64,000 nt of DNA from Lactobacillus acidophilus. GTDB lineage: Bacteria; Bacillota; Bacilli; Lactobacillales; Lactobacillaceae. A program made the position numbers and the translations under genes. Positions 1-9,010 of this stretch are shown piece after piece. A model generated the notes under the pieces. The model was given only the letters and a program-made list of their open reading frames with translations. It was not told the DNA's origin and ran no database searches. Where the stretch lies: assembly GCF_034298135.1 (NCBI RefSeq), contig NZ_CP139575.1:1240001-1304000 (forward strand). The letters are read 5' to 3'. The stretch's first letter is position 1; the number at the start of each line of letters is the position of its first letter.

Positions 1-191
1 GTTACTGTCCAAAGAATTAACGAGATTGAACCAACGATCAATTCTCGATTAACGTTGGCAATCCCGCCATTTTCAGTCACAATTGATTTCATTACATATA
101 ACGGACTTGTTCCGATATCACCATACACAATACCTATGGCGATCAACAATCCCGCAAAACTCATCTTTTGCTTTTTAGTAATTTTATTCAT
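1..191 (-). CDS. kup: Kup-family potassium uptake protein (N-terminal part)
   Basis: Only the first 63 residues are inside the window; the gene runs off the left edge. The ATG ends at 191. After a short basic N-terminus comes a hydrophobic segment with the Kup/HAK/KUP hallmark GIVYGDIGTSPLYV at about residues 20-33, the start of the first membrane helix of this family. Kup proteins are polytopic membrane carriers that take up K+ with protons. The following gene on the same strand (rpiA) is upstream and ends in its own terminator, so this gene is probably transcribed separately. Family assignment is firm from the motif; the rest of the protein cannot be judged. Confidence 0.85.
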   Translation of the reverse strand, partial: MNKITKKQKMSFAGLLIAIGIVYGDIGTSPLYVMKSIVTENGGIANVNRELIVGSISLILWTV

Positions 192-304
192 GTCTAATAA
201 TCCTCTATAACACTTAAAAATAAAATCTTCACTAGTATAGATAATTAATCCAGTATTTACAATAAAAATATATTTTTAACAAAAGATATTAAAAAAGGCA
301 AAAT

Positions 305-334
305 AAAAAATGGTTAAAGTTAACCATTTTTGCT
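305..334 (-). terminator. Rho-independent terminator after rpiA
   Basis: Inverted repeat AATGGTTAA / TTAACCATT with a very short loop and T-rich flanks, directly after the rpiA stop. The symmetry means it could work in both directions. Confidence 0.7.
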
Positions 335-342
335 AAAAATTA

Positions 343-1035
343 TTATTTAATCTTATCTTCAATCGTACCATCGCTATGAGCAATAATTACTTCATCACAC
401 ATATCAAGGAACAAACCATGTTCAACTACACCAACAGTATGATCAAGGTAGTCTGCTAAACCATGAGGGGCAGGAATTGGATCAACTGCTAAATCAATGA
501 TGTAGTTGCCATAGTGAGTGATGTAACGCTTGTCACCATCCGTACGCCATTGTGGCTTCAAGCCCTCTTGTTCAAAGCGTCTGAAGTTTTGCTCACAAGA
601 GATTGGTAATACTTCAACAGGAAGAGGGAATCCGCTCAAACGGTGAACCAACTTAGATTCATCAACGATCCAAACGATCTTCTTTGAGTTAATGACAACG
701 TTCTTTTCAAGAGTTAAGGCACCGCCACCGCCTTTAATTCCGTCTAAGTTATCAGCAACACGATCTGATCCATCGACAGTCAAATCAGCTTGATCAATAT
801 CAGCAAGTTCGCTAACTTCAAAGCCTAAACTCTCAAGTTGCTTCTTACTTCTATTACTGGTGGTCACGATCGCCTTCAACTTCAAATCTTCTTCATCTTT
901 GCGCTTACCTAAAGCATCAATGAAAAAGGCTACAGTAGATCCGGTACCTACACCTAAGATCATGCCGGATTGAACCATATTTGCTGCTTTTTCAGCAGCT
1001 TCTTTTTTCAAACGATCTTGTTCTTTTTTATCCAT
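343..1035 (-). CDS. rpiA: Ribose-5-phosphate isomerase A
   Basis: 230 residues, the usual RpiA length. It interconverts ribose-5-phosphate and ribulose-5-phosphate in the cytoplasm (pentose phosphate pathway). Visible motifs: GVGTGSTV at about residue 28 (phosphate loop), TSNRSKKQ, DGSDR (both catalytic-region aspartates of the family DGADE motif are kept, the Glu is Arg), and KGGGGALTLEK with the catalytic Lys/Glu region. The ATG directly follows the rbsK stop codon, with GAGGACG inside the end of rbsK as ribosome site, so the two are translationally coupled. Together they turn ribose into ribulose-5-phosphate. Confidence 0.96.
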   Translation of the reverse strand: MDKKEQDRLKKEAAEKAANMVQSGMILGVGTGSTVAFFIDALGKRKDEEDLKLKAIVTTSNRSKKQLESLGFEVSELADIDQADLTVDGSDRVADNLDGIKGGGGALTLEKNVVINSKKIVWIVDESKLVHRLSGFPLPVEVLPISCEQNFRRFEQEGLKPQWRTDGDKRYITHYGNYIIDLAVDPIPAPHGLADYLDHTVGVVEHGLFLDMCDEVIIAHSDGTIEDKIK

Positions 1036-1959
1036 TTATTCGTCCTCCATTGCTTGCTCGACTTCTTGAGCAGTAGGAATTGATGGTTGGGCACCTAAAC
1101 GTTGTACAGCAATTGATGAAGCACGACTGGCAATTTTGGCAGCATCTTCAAAGTTAGATAAATCTTCATTTAAGTTACTTGCCAAATACCCAATAAAGGT
1201 ATCGCCTGCACCAGTAGTATCAGTTGCTTCAACCTTATATGCAGGGATTAAAGTTTCAATGTCTTTAGTAGAAATATATGATCCCTTATCACCATAAGTT
1301 ATTACAACGTTCTTTACACCAAGTAAATGCAACTTTTCAGCATTCGCAGCCAAAGATGACTTATCTTTAATTTGAATTCCTGTAATCTTAGCACTTTCAG
1401 TTTCATTTGGTGTAATGATATCTGTATACTTCAATAATTCTTCTGGAATTTCTTCAACTGCAGGAGCTGGGTTTAAAATAGTAATTTTACCAGCCTTTTT
1501 GGCCATCTTAAAGGCAGCTGTAGTTACTTCAATTGGTGTTTCAAATTGGGCGATAATACAGTCCCAGCTCTTAATCAAATCACCTGCTGCTTTAATATCT
1601 TCAACAGTTAATTCATAATTTGCACCATGGTCGATAACAATATTATTTTGACCCGCTTCATTTAATGTAATATACGCATGCCCTGTCTTAACACCCATCG
1701 TAGTTTGAACATAAGTAGTATCTACACCATAACTCTTTAATTGATGAGTAATATAGCCGCCTTCACTATCTTCTCCCACACGATTAATAAAATAAGTCTC
1801 TGCGCCACTTTTAGCAGCAGCAATAGCCTGATTGGCTCCCTTACCACCAGCTGCAGTAGTAATTTCTGTAGCGTTGATAGTTTCACCAGGTTTTGGAAAA
1901 TCCTTTACATGCAATGTAGTATCTACATTGCTTGAACCAATAACAACAATCTTCTTCAT
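1036..1959 (-). CDS. rbsK: Ribokinase
   Basis: 307 residues from the ATG at 1959, chosen because AAGGGA lies 7 bases before it and because MKKIVVIGSSNVD is the usual ribokinase N-terminus; a longer frame extends upstream without a ribosome site. PfkB-family sugar kinase: GGKGANQA near residue 40 (substrate/signature 1) and DTTGAGDTF near the C-terminus, which holds the catalytic Asp and anion hole. It phosphorylates ribose to ribose-5-phosphate. It is first of a two-gene operon with rpiA. No ribose transporter is next to it, so uptake must be encoded elsewhere. Confidence 0.95.
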   Translation of the reverse strand: MKKIVVIGSSNVDTTLHVKDFPKPGETINATEITTAAGGKGANQAIAAAKSGAETYFINRVGEDSEGGYITHQLKSYGVDTTYVQTTMGVKTGHAYITLNEAGQNNIVIDHGANYELTVEDIKAAGDLIKSWDCIIAQFETPIEVTTAAFKMAKKAGKITILNPAPAVEEIPEELLKYTDIITPNETESAKITGIQIKDKSSLAANAEKLHLLGVKNVVITYGDKGSYISTKDIETLIPAYKVEATDTTGAGDTFIGYLASNLNEDLSNFEDAAKIASRASSIAVQRLGAQPSIPTAQEVEQAMEDE

Positions 1960-2002
1960 TGAGCATCCCTTCTTAGAAATGTATTTAATCATTTTAATTA
2001 TA

Positions 2003-2039
2003 TCAAAAAAACGCATCCAAATATCTGAACACGTTTTTT
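2003..2039 (-). terminator. Possible terminator after the GalT-like gene
   Basis: On the minus strand an imperfect hairpin (arms about 10 bp with several G-T pairs) is followed by seven T. It lies just after the stop at 2046. The many wobble pairs lower confidence. Confidence 0.45.
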
Positions 2040-2045
2040 GAAATC

Positions 2046-2849
2046 CTAATGTAAAATACCACCATTAACGAAACCTTTTAATCGTTCTGCTTCCCACTTC
2101 AATGTATCGGAATCATCAACTTGCGAAATTTTGTAACCAACAAAATAAGGCGAAGCATAAAAACGTGGAATAATTTTACAACATGTCCCCTGTCCATCAT
2201 TAATTGGATAAAAGAATAAGTTATACGAATCTACACCATGGGACAAAACTGAACGAACATATTGCGTCCCTTTTTGAATCAAATCTGCCCAAGTACCCAA
2301 ATTAGTATTGTCATGAGTAATGATATTCACTTCTTGATAGCCTTGAACAGGGTAAGCTGAAAGATTCATTTCAACGGAACCAGATTTGCCAACTTCAAAT
2401 CCTTTAAAGTTATCCGGCCCTATATCGTGATAGCCATCTTTATGATAAAGTCCAACAATTTGCATGTGTGGGTGTGTCAAAGAACCATCTGATTTTGGCC
2501 CGAAGTTTTTGTACCATAAAACGCTCTTATATCTACCAGAGTTATACATTTTTTGAAAACATTTAAGTGCAAACTTCATTAATTCTTGATTATCTTCACG
2601 TGTATAAGTTGAAATATCACCTTGATGGTCACTTGATTCAATTAAAATGGTCTGATCAGTATCCTGTAGGGTTGGATATTTATTTTTTAACCAAATCTTA
2701 TCGCCGTCTTTTTCGAAGATATTTACTAAATGACGGACATCACAGAAGGGACAGCCAGCATTCTGGTTACCTTGGCGGTTACCATAATCATAATCATATG
2801 GCTTACGCTTACCGATTGAATATTCATAAACTAAAGGATTTTTATCCAT
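2046..2849 (-). CDS. DUF4931 / GalT-like HIT-superfamily protein
   Basis: 267 residues from the ATG at 2849 (AGCAGGTG six bases upstream; an overlapping GTG three codons earlier is part of that ribosome site). An N-terminal CPFC pair looks like half of a zinc site, and HPHMQIVG in the middle matches the HIT/galactose-1-phosphate uridylyltransferase catalytic motif HPHxQ. It is shorter than true GalT (about 330-490 residues) and is not in a gal cluster, so it is best read as the DUF4931 branch of GalT-like nucleotidyl transferases or hydrolases. The substrate is unknown. It stands alone, with its own promoter region shared divergently with the sugar-binding protein. Confidence 0.75.
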   Translation of the reverse strand: MDKNPLVYEYSIGKRKPYDYDYGNRQGNQNAGCPFCDVRHLVNIFEKDGDKIWLKNKYPTLQDTDQTILIESSDHQGDISTYTREDNQELMKFALKCFQKMYNSGRYKSVLWYKNFGPKSDGSLTHPHMQIVGLYHKDGYHDIGPDNFKGFEVGKSGSVEMNLSAYPVQGYQEVNIITHDNTNLGTWADLIQKGTQYVRSVLSHGVDSYNLFFYPINDGQGTCCKIIPRFYASPYFVGYKISQVDDSDTLKWEAERLKGFVNGGILH

Positions 2850-3008
2850 AATTTTCACCTGCTAAAAAATTACCTGTTTTCATCTTAGAGATTAAATTAT
2901 CTAGTGTCCATTTAAGAACATTTAGTTAAATTTGTCTATGAATAGTCCGTATGTTTATGTTAAACTTCTCTTTGTAGGAAAGAAATTGAGAGGCAAAAGA
3001 AAAATAGA

Positions 3009-4307
3009 ATGAAATTTTATAAAAAGCTCGCACTCGTTAGTACAGCAACAATCGGTTTAATCAGCCTTAGCGCTTGTTCAAACAATAGTAATAATTCAAG
3101 TTCTACAAAGATTCCAACTAAAATTACTAAGAAGACTACTATTAACTTCTGGTATTCATTAACTGGAACTTCACAAAACGCTTTGAAAAAATTGACTAAG
3201 GATTTTGAAAAGAAAAATCCTAATATCAATATTAAGTTGCAAAGCCAAGGTGGTAACTATTCTGATTTACAAGCAAAGCTTGTTTCAGGCTTGCAATCAC
3301 CTAAGGACTTGCCAACTATTACGCAAGCTTATCCAGGTTGGCTTTACAACGCAGCTAAGAATAATATGCTGGTTAACTTAACTCCATATGTTAACAACAA
3401 AACAATTGGCTGGGGCTCATACAAGGATAGCGGCATTAAGCAAGCTCTTTGGGATGGAGCCAAGATCAACGGTACTCAATATGGTGTCCCATTCAACAAG
3501 TCAGTTGAAGTACTCTTCTACAACAAGACCTTACTTGATAAGTATGGCGTAAAGGTGCCTACTAACATGAGTCAACTTGCTAGTGCTTCTGCTGAAATCT
3601 ACCGTAAGAGTAACCACAAGGTACGTGGTGCTGGCTTTGACGCACTTAACAACTACTACATGATGCAAATGAAGGAAACTTATGGCAAGGACTTCAACAA
3701 GAACGTCAACTTTGCTGCTAAGGATTCCGTTAAGGCAATCAACTACTATGCAGAGGGCGTTAAGGCTGGTTACTTCATGCAAGCTGGTACGCAAAAGTAC
3801 ATGTCAACTCCATTCAACAATGGTCAAGTTGCCATGTTCATCGGTTCAACTGCTAATGAAGCTTACCTTAAGCAAGGACTTAAGAAGGGCTATGTTTATG
3901 GTGTAGCTGCTCGTCCAAGTTCAATGAATGTTCAACAAGGTACTGACATCTACATGTTCAAGAAGGCTAGTGCAATGCAAAAGGCTGCTGCATTCAAGTA
4001 CCTTAAGTTCTTGACTTCTAAGTCTTCCCAACTTTACTGGGCAAAGCAAACTGGTTACATGCCAGTTAACACTGCCGCTTTGAATGATTCAGCTTACCAA
4101 AAGGCTAAGAACAGCAAGATTCCTGCAATTTTGTCTAAGACTTCAAAGAATTTATACTTCTTACCTGTAACTAAGAACTCAATTACTGCATATGATCAAG
4201 TTAATGTGAATATGCAAAACATTTTGGCTAAGGCAAGCAAGGGTCAAAACTGGACCAGCGATATTAAATCTGGCAAGGCTAAACTTGACGCTTCTTGGAA
4301 GCAATAA
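3009..4307 (+). CDS. Extracellular sugar-type solute-binding lipoprotein, no permease nearby
   Basis: 432 residues. Signal peptide with lipobox LSAC (Cys23), so a lipid-anchored protein on the outer membrane face. The remaining sequence is a family 1 (MalE/UgpB-like) binding protein: FWYSLTGTSQNALKKL near residue 50 and the PFNKSVEVLFYNKTLLDKYG segment that is diagnostic of UgpB-like proteins. Ligand could be a sugar or glycerol-3-phosphate. Codons are strongly biased (AAG, TAC, AAC), unlike the neighbours, which suggests high expression. A weak promoter (TTGTCT, TATGTT, 18 apart) is at 2932-2961. The only ribosome-like site, AGAGG, is about 15 bases from the ATG, which is long. No permease or ATPase gene is adjacent. 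Confidence 0.85.
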   Translation: MKFYKKLALVSTATIGLISLSACSNNSNNSSSTKIPTKITKKTTINFWYSLTGTSQNALKKLTKDFEKKNPNINIKLQSQGGNYSDLQAKLVSGLQSPKDLPTITQAYPGWLYNAAKNNMLVNLTPYVNNKTIGWGSYKDSGIKQALWDGAKINGTQYGVPFNKSVEVLFYNKTLLDKYGVKVPTNMSQLASASAEIYRKSNHKVRGAGFDALNNYYMMQMKETYGKDFNKNVNFAAKDSVKAINYYAEGVKAGYFMQAGTQKYMSTPFNNGQVAMFIGSTANEAYLKQGLKKGYVYGVAARPSSMNVQQGTDIYMFKKASAMQKAAAFKYLKFLTSKSSQLYWAKQTGYMPVNTAALNDSAYQKAKNSKIPAILSKTSKNLYFLPVTKNSITAYDQVNVNMQNILAKASKGQNWTSDIKSGKAKLDASWKQ

Positions 4308-4328
4308 AAATTTATTTAGATAATTAAA

Positions 4329-4361
4329 AGGCATCGCTTAAATTTGAGCGATGCCTCTTTT
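4329..4361 (+). terminator. Terminator after the sugar-binding lipoprotein
   Basis: Perfect 10-bp stem AGGCATCGCT / AGCGATGCCT, eight-base loop, followed by CTTTTT, 20 bases after the stop. Confidence 0.9.
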
Positions 4362-4469
4362 TATGTGATCAGAATGTTGGACTCTGCATTAGATACACAA
4401 AGCCCAGTATTAATCAAACATTAATTCAAAATTTAGTGTACAAAATTCTCAATAAGGGGAATTATTTTT

Positions 4470-4913
4470 CTATCGCAACACATAGCAAGTATTATCCTTG
4501 CCCAAGTTATACTGATCAAACAACTTGCCAATCTCTACATTGAAATTCTGGATCAAATCATGGGTGTTCTCCGCACTAAATTTCATTGCTAGATCCGCAA
4601 TCACTGCATCCCTGCTTCTCACAAGATCTTCCACCGATTCCGCTCCAAGCATCGTAACACTCACATCCGACTTCTCTGGCAAAAAACGCAGCTCATGATC
4701 AAAGACTAACTTATAACCATAACGGTTAGCCTCATTTTTTAAATAAAAAACAAACTCCACCTTGTTAGGATCTTTCTTCATCTGCCCCGTCAATTCCTTA
4801 AACTTCATGAAGTTCACAAAGAAATCGTAAAAATCACCGTAAAAATCATCATCAAAATGATCAATCACTTCATCATCAATCACTTGCTTAGTAGCCAATT
4901 CCTCTAGTTTCAC
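4470..4913 (-). CDS. Protein of unknown function coupled to the upstream hydrolase
   Basis: 147 residues, acidic N-terminal third with a run of Asp/Phe/Tyr (about residues 13-35), no signal peptide, no membrane helix and no family I recognise. Its ATG overlaps the stop of the hydrolase gene by four bases (ATGA), so the two are translated together. The pairing suggests a partner or immunity/chaperone-like role for the hydrolase, but this is inference from gene order only. The predicted soluble protein ends with CYVLR. Confidence 0.6.
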   Translation of the reverse strand: MKLEELATKQVIDDEVIDHFDDDFYGDFYDFFVNFMKFKELTGQMKKDPNKVEFVFYLKNEANRYGYKLVFDHELRFLPEKSDVSVTMLGAESVEDLVRSRDAVIADLAMKFSAENTHDLIQNFNVEIGKLFDQYNLGKDNTCYVLR

Positions 4914-5830
4914 TTATCTTCATCCTTTAACAACTCATTCTTAAACATAGCAGCCAACTTCGACAAACTCTTATGATCAGGATAACGCTGCGCTAATTGA
5001 TCAATCTTTGCCATTGCCATTTTCTTAATTTGTTCGCTAGAGCCAATCTTTTCAATAAAGTCTGATACTTCACCTGACCGACTAAGCAACTTATGTTCAC
5101 TACGACTTTCAGCTAAAAATGCCTGGTCCACTTTTCGCAACTTCAAGCTACCATCCGCATTAAACTGATATCCGCCCCACATGTGCTGCTTAATTGGTTT
5201 CATTGGTTCACTATCGACATAACACAACTTACCTACCATGTGGTGCGTTTCCGTAATACCTAAAGTAACGGGATCATAAATATCTACATAATTATAAATC
5301 CGCTCACGCATCTTGGCTACACACCGCCGCTCTTTTAATGTAAGCAATAACCATATATTAGTTCCCTCATATAAATAAGCGGCTGCAATTGCCTCTGGAT
5401 GCCTACAATTAGCCAAAGCAAATTGTGCATTTATCGAGCCTAAAGAATGCCCATAAATATAAACACGACTCCCTCTAAATTGGCTAATTACATGATTTAA
5501 AAATTTGCTCGCTGACTTTAACTGACTAGGAATTCGTCTTTCATGTGATAGCATCGCTCTTAGTATTGGCAAATTAGTTTTAAACCATTCATCACGCCAA
5601 GTCTGTGGCGTACCCTTTTTAATGCCATAAGAGCCCTTATACAGGATAGTAATTTCGTTCGGATTACTAATTACGAATGCTCGCATGCCGTCTTCAGCAC
5701 GCTCAACTCGACAGACGATACCAAGATGATGTTGACCGATAGTAATACTTTCACCTAATTGTAAATTTTCATAAGATTTCTTAGTTAATTCAACCCGTTC
5801 TTGATCAGTTAATTGTTCATTTACACTCAT
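4910..5830 (-). CDS. Lipase-like alpha/beta hydrolase
   Basis: 306 residues. The nucleophile elbow GHSLGS at about residues 127-132 and the preceding strand RVYIYGHSLG are typical of Lipase_3/DUF2974-type alpha/beta hydrolases; a plausible acid/histidine pair follows (DIYDPVT, then HHMVG). There is no signal peptide, so it acts inside the cell unless exported by another route. Substrate unknown. It is first of a two-gene unit with the unknown 147-residue protein. A strong terminator lies just upstream, separating it from the amino-acid transporter operon. Confidence 0.7.
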   Translation of the reverse strand: MSVNEQLTDQERVELTKKSYENLQLGESITIGQHHLGIVCRVERAEDGMRAFVISNPNEITILYKGSYGIKKGTPQTWRDEWFKTNLPILRAMLSHERRIPSQLKSASKFLNHVISQFRGSRVYIYGHSLGSINAQFALANCRHPEAIAAAYLYEGTNIWLLLTLKERRCVAKMRERIYNYVDIYDPVTLGITETHHMVGKLCYVDSEPMKPIKQHMWGGYQFNADGSLKLRKVDQAFLAESRSEHKLLSRSGEVSDFIEKIGSSEQIKKMAMAKIDQLAQRYPDHKSLSKLAAMFKNELLKDEDK

Positions 5831-5845
5831 AATATTTTCCTAAAT

Positions 5846-5891
5846 AAAAAAACTAACTCTTACCACCATAGTAGCATGAGTTAGTTTTTTT
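5846..5891 (-). terminator. Terminator after the amino-acid ABC operon
   Basis: Arms AAAAAACTAACTC / GAGTTAGTTTTTT around an 18-base loop. It lies between the last permease gene (stop 5909) and the next gene on the same strand (start 5830). The T run serves minus-strand reading, and the symmetry would also allow plus-strand reading. Confidence 0.85.
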
Positions 5892-5908
5892 GAATAAGAT
5901 TATAACCC

Positions 5909-6565
5909 TTAATTGTTGTACTTCTTTTGCAAGTAGTTAGCTACTTGAGACAAGCAGAAGCAGACAATGAAGTACATAATCGCAATGATTACATACATTG
6001 GAATTAAGTAAGTCGTGTTTTGACTGTAAATAATTTGTGCGTGATAAAGAAGTTCAGGCAACACAATGATTGTTGCAAGTGAAGTATCCTTAACAAGTGA
6101 TACGAACTGTGAAAGAAGAGCTGGAATCATATTGTGTAAAGCTTGGGGCATTACAACATGATACATTGCTTGACCATAAGTCATCCCATTTGAACGAGCA
6201 CCTTCCATTTGACCTGGATCAACTGAACCAATACCTGAACGCACGATTTCTGCCAGCATTGCACCTTCAAAAATTACTAAGGCTGCAATTGAAGCCGTCG
6301 TTGGATTAGTCACGATACCCAGTTGTGGCAAACCAAAGTAAGTGAAGAAGATGATCAAAAGTAATGGCAAGTTACGAATAATATCAATAATAAAACCGAC
6401 AATTGCTGAAAGATACTTAATTTTCATATAGCGAACTAGCCCTAAGATAAGACCAACTACAAAACTAAGCGCAATTGAAATTAATGAAACATAAATCGTT
6501 ACCCAGAGACCTTGTAATAAGAAGCGGATATCGACCCATGAATAAGCATGAATAAAAGTTTCCAT
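5909..6565 (-). CDS. Polar amino-acid ABC transporter permease (second subunit)
   Basis: 218 residues, about five hydrophobic helices. The His/Glu/Gln/Arg/Opine permease (HisM/GlnP) family is shown by the cytoplasmic EAA loop near residues 110-150 (EIVRSGIGSVDPGQMEGARSNGMT), which contacts the ATPase. It is the fourth gene of the operon ATPase - binding protein - permease - permease, 14 bases after the first permease. The two permeases should form a heterodimeric membrane pore. Expected substrate is a polar amino acid; the upstream T-box favours asparagine or, less likely, lysine. Confidence 0.92.
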   Translation of the reverse strand: METFIHAYSWVDIRFLLQGLWVTIYVSLISIALSFVVGLILGLVRYMKIKYLSAIVGFIIDIIRNLPLLLIIFFTYFGLPQLGIVTNPTTASIAALVIFEGAMLAEIVRSGIGSVDPGQMEGARSNGMTYGQAMYHVVMPQALHNMIPALLSQFVSLVKDTSLATIIVLPELLYHAQIIYSQNTTYLIPMYVIIAIMYFIVCFCLSQVANYLQKKYNN

Positions 6566-6579
6566 TTTCTATCCCCTTC

Positions 6580-7221
6580 CTATTTAGCCATTTTCTTTTC
6601 TAAGTGACGCATGTAGTAACTAAGCGGCATAGTCAAAATCAAATAGAAAAGTCCAACGATAATATATGTATCAATAGTTCGGAAGGTTGAAAAAGCGATC
6701 AACTGTGCTTGATACATCAAGTCAAATCCAGCAACAAAGGCTAAGACTGAAGAGTTCTTAACTAAGTTAACGAACTGATTGCCAAGCGGTGGAATCACGA
6801 TCTTCATAGCTTGGGGCAAGATAACGTAACGCATCGCTTGTGTGTAAGTCATACCATTTGAAAGTGCACCTTCCATTTGACCTTCACCAATGGAATTAAT
6901 ACCTGAACGTACAGTTTCAGCAATAAAAGCTGAAGTATATAAAGTAAGTCCGATCGTTCCAGCTTGGAAACCTGATAACTTAACAATATAACGCGGTACA
7001 ATCAAGTAAAAGATCATAACGATAACTAATAATGGAATATTACGAAAAACTTCAATGTAAATTTTGGCAATTACGCGTCCAAACTTAGGCGGTGCAACTT
7101 CAAGTAGCGCAAAGACAACACCTAAAATCAAACTAAAAATCAATGCGATAATACTACATAAAATAGTATTCCAAAAACCTGTTAAAAAGCTGCCCCAATT
7201 GTTGGTGAGAATCTGCCACAT
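6580..7221 (-). CDS. Polar amino-acid ABC transporter permease (first subunit)
   Basis: 213 residues with five predicted membrane helices and the EAA loop ETVRSGINSIGEGQMEGAL at about residues 108-126. It is clearly a paralogue of the permease encoded next to it. Its ATG overlaps the stop codon of the binding-protein gene by one base, so translation is coupled. Function: half of the membrane channel of an amino-acid importer. Confidence 0.92.
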   Translation of the reverse strand: MWQILTNNWGSFLTGFWNTILCSIIALIFSLILGVVFALLEVAPPKFGRVIAKIYIEVFRNIPLLVIVMIFYLIVPRYIVKLSGFQAGTIGLTLYTSAFIAETVRSGINSIGEGQMEGALSNGMTYTQAMRYVILPQAMKIVIPPLGNQFVNLVKNSSVLAFVAGFDLMYQAQLIAFSTFRTIDTYIIVGLFYLILTMPLSYYMRHLEKKMAK

Positions 7222-8039
7222 TATTTCAAAACCCCCTTCAGACTAAAACCAGGAATTCCTGCAAACCATTTTCTAATCAAACGGTTATATGTACCATTTG
7301 CTTCGAGTTCATCTAGAGCTTTGTCAATATGATCAGCCATATCTTTTTGTCCTTTATTAACGGCAATACCATATGGAGCATCACTATAAACGCCACCAAC
7401 TAATTTATAACCTGGATTTTCTTGAGCAATACCAGCAAGAAGACCATTATCTGTTGTCAAAGCTACACCTTGGTTGGCTTTTAATGCGGACATTGCTTGA
7501 CCATAATCATCAAATTGAAGAACGCGTGCTTTAGGTGCAGATTTATGAACATCATCAACCGCAGTAGTACCTTTTACTGCTAAAACAGTCTTGTTGTTCA
7601 AATCCTTAACACTTTTAATTTTACTATCGTTTGGTACCAATAGAGATGATCCCGCTGGGAAATATGGCTTACTAAAGGTTACTTGTTTAGCACGCTCTGG
7701 GGTAATAGTCATAGTAGCCAAAACTGCATCAATATTACCATTTTTTAAGAGCGGAATTCTAGTATTAGCAGTTGTAGTTACAAAGTCTGCTTTTGCATTT
7801 TTACCTAACATTTGTTTAGTTAAAGCTCTAGCTAAATCAATTTCGAAACCTTCAATTTTACCGGTTTTAACATTAGTTAAACCAAAAAGTCTAGTATCAG
7901 CTCTAACGCCCCAAACAATTTGTTTATCTGCTTTAACTTTTCGATAGACATTTTGAGAACTCTTATTGCCACAAGCAGACAAAGTCAGTGCTAGCAGCAT
8001 CAGCAAAGGCAGGAAAAGAAATTTTCTTAATTTTTTCAT
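7221..8039 (-). CDS. Amino-acid ABC transporter binding lipoprotein
   Basis: 272 residues. Signal peptide with lipobox LSAC (Cys23). The mature part is a cluster 3 (SBP_bac_3) binding protein: GFEIDLARAL near residue 68 (substrate alpha-amino site), MTITPERAKQVTFSKPYF near residue 110, and the C-terminal LEANGTYNRLIRKWF. It captures an amino acid outside the cell and delivers it to the two permeases encoded downstream. Its closest relative in the window is the orphan binding protein at 15017-15835, with long identical blocks. The ATPase gene is 13 bases upstream in the same operon. Confidence 0.94.
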   Translation of the reverse strand: MKKLRKFLFLPLLMLLALTLSACGNKSSQNVYRKVKADKQIVWGVRADTRLFGLTNVKTGKIEGFEIDLARALTKQMLGKNAKADFVTTTANTRIPLLKNGNIDAVLATMTITPERAKQVTFSKPYFPAGSSLLVPNDSKIKSVKDLNNKTVLAVKGTTAVDDVHKSAPKARVLQFDDYGQAMSALKANQGVALTTDNGLLAGIAQENPGYKLVGGVYSDAPYGIAVNKGQKDMADHIDKALDELEANGTYNRLIRKWFAGIPGFSLKGVLK

Positions 8040-8052
8040 GGCACGTCACCTT

Positions 8053-8793
8053 TTAGTCTTTTGAAATAATCTTGCTCAAGAATTGACGTGCACGTTCTGT
8101 ATTAGGATGATCAAAGAATTCTTCTGGCTTACGGTCTTCTAAAACATGTCCTTGATCAAAGAAAATCAAACGATTACTTACTTCTCTAGCAAAGCCCATT
8201 TCATGAGTAACTACCACCATTGTGATACCTTGTTCAGCAACGAATTTCATAACTTCAAGAACATCTTCAATCATTTCAGGGTCCAAAGCACTAGTTGGTT
8301 CATCAAACAAAATAACTTTAGGATCCATTGCAAGTGATCTAGCAATAGCCACACGTTGTTGTTGCCCACCTGATAATTGACGTGGATATGAGTTAATCTT
8401 ATCTGCCATACCCACCTTTTCAAGATATTGCATTGCGATCTTACGATTTTCATCATCAGGACGCTTTAATACAATCTTAGGAGCCAACATAACATTTTCA
8501 AGTACAGTATGATTATTGTAGAGATTGAAGTGTTGGAATACCATCCCTACATTTTTACGAATTTTATTTATGTCGGTCTTTTTATCAGCTAAATCATAAC
8601 CAGTTACAATTAATTGACCACTGTTAATTGGTTCTAATCCATTGATTGTTCTAATTAAAGTACTCTTACCAGAGCCTGATGGACCAATAATTGAAACCAC
8701 TTGGCCTTCATCAATTTTTAAATTAATATCTTTCAATGCATGGAGCTTTCCATAATATTTATCAACATGCTTAAATTCAATAATTGCTGTCAT
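8053..8793 (-). CDS. glnQ: Amino-acid ABC transporter ATPase
   Basis: 246 residues, full length for GlnQ/HisP. Walker [10 protein letters not shown] (residues 37-45), Q-loop VFQHFNLY, signature LSGGQQQR, Walker [13 protein letters not shown] and switch [13 protein letters not shown] are all intact. It energises the importer built from the three downstream genes. It is first in the operon, about 210 bases downstream of a T-box terminator on the same strand, so operon expression should rise when the matching tRNA is uncharged. The symbol is by family; the real substrate may be asparagine or another polar amino acid. Confidence 0.93.
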   Translation of the reverse strand: MTAIIEFKHVDKYYGKLHALKDINLKIDEGQVVSIIGPSGSGKSTLIRTINGLEPINSGQLIVTGYDLADKKTDINKIRKNVGMVFQHFNLYNNHTVLENVMLAPKIVLKRPDDENRKIAMQYLEKVGMADKINSYPRQLSGGQQQRVAIARSLAMDPKVILFDEPTSALDPEMIEDVLEVMKFVAEQGITMVVVTHEMGFAREVSNRLIFFDQGHVLEDRKPEEFFDHPNTERARQFLSKIISKD

Positions 8794-9010
8794 GGTTTCT
8801 ACCTTTCCTTCATTGTATGTAACACTATTATTTTACCCTTTTTTAACTAAAACTAAATACTTCCAAAAGACAAAATGAGACAATTGTATTATAATATATA
8901 TCTTTTATTCGTCTTTTTTGACAGACTCCAGTATTTTTCTTAATAAAAAATATTTAATTGTGGCATTTTACGAATTTAGCATAAAATTCACAATATATTT
9001 TAGAGTAAAG
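8794..9010. other. Intergenic leader between T-box terminator and glnQ
   Basis: 217 bases, very AT-rich. On the minus strand it is the continuation of the leader past the T-box terminator. TATAAT-like strings occur around 8890-8900, and a TTGACA (8928-8933) lies on the opposite strand with TAATAA 17 bases further, but neither has a gene in a sensible position. No coding potential seen. Confidence 0.4.

Noticed and set aside
4910..5830. Secreted lipase
   Set aside because: GHSLGS is present but there is no signal peptide or membrane anchor at the N-terminus.
8928..8956. Plus-strand promoter TTGACA-N17-TAATAA
   Set aside because: It points into the T-box leader on the opposite strand and away from any plus-strand gene; an antisense RNA cannot be excluded but has no other support.
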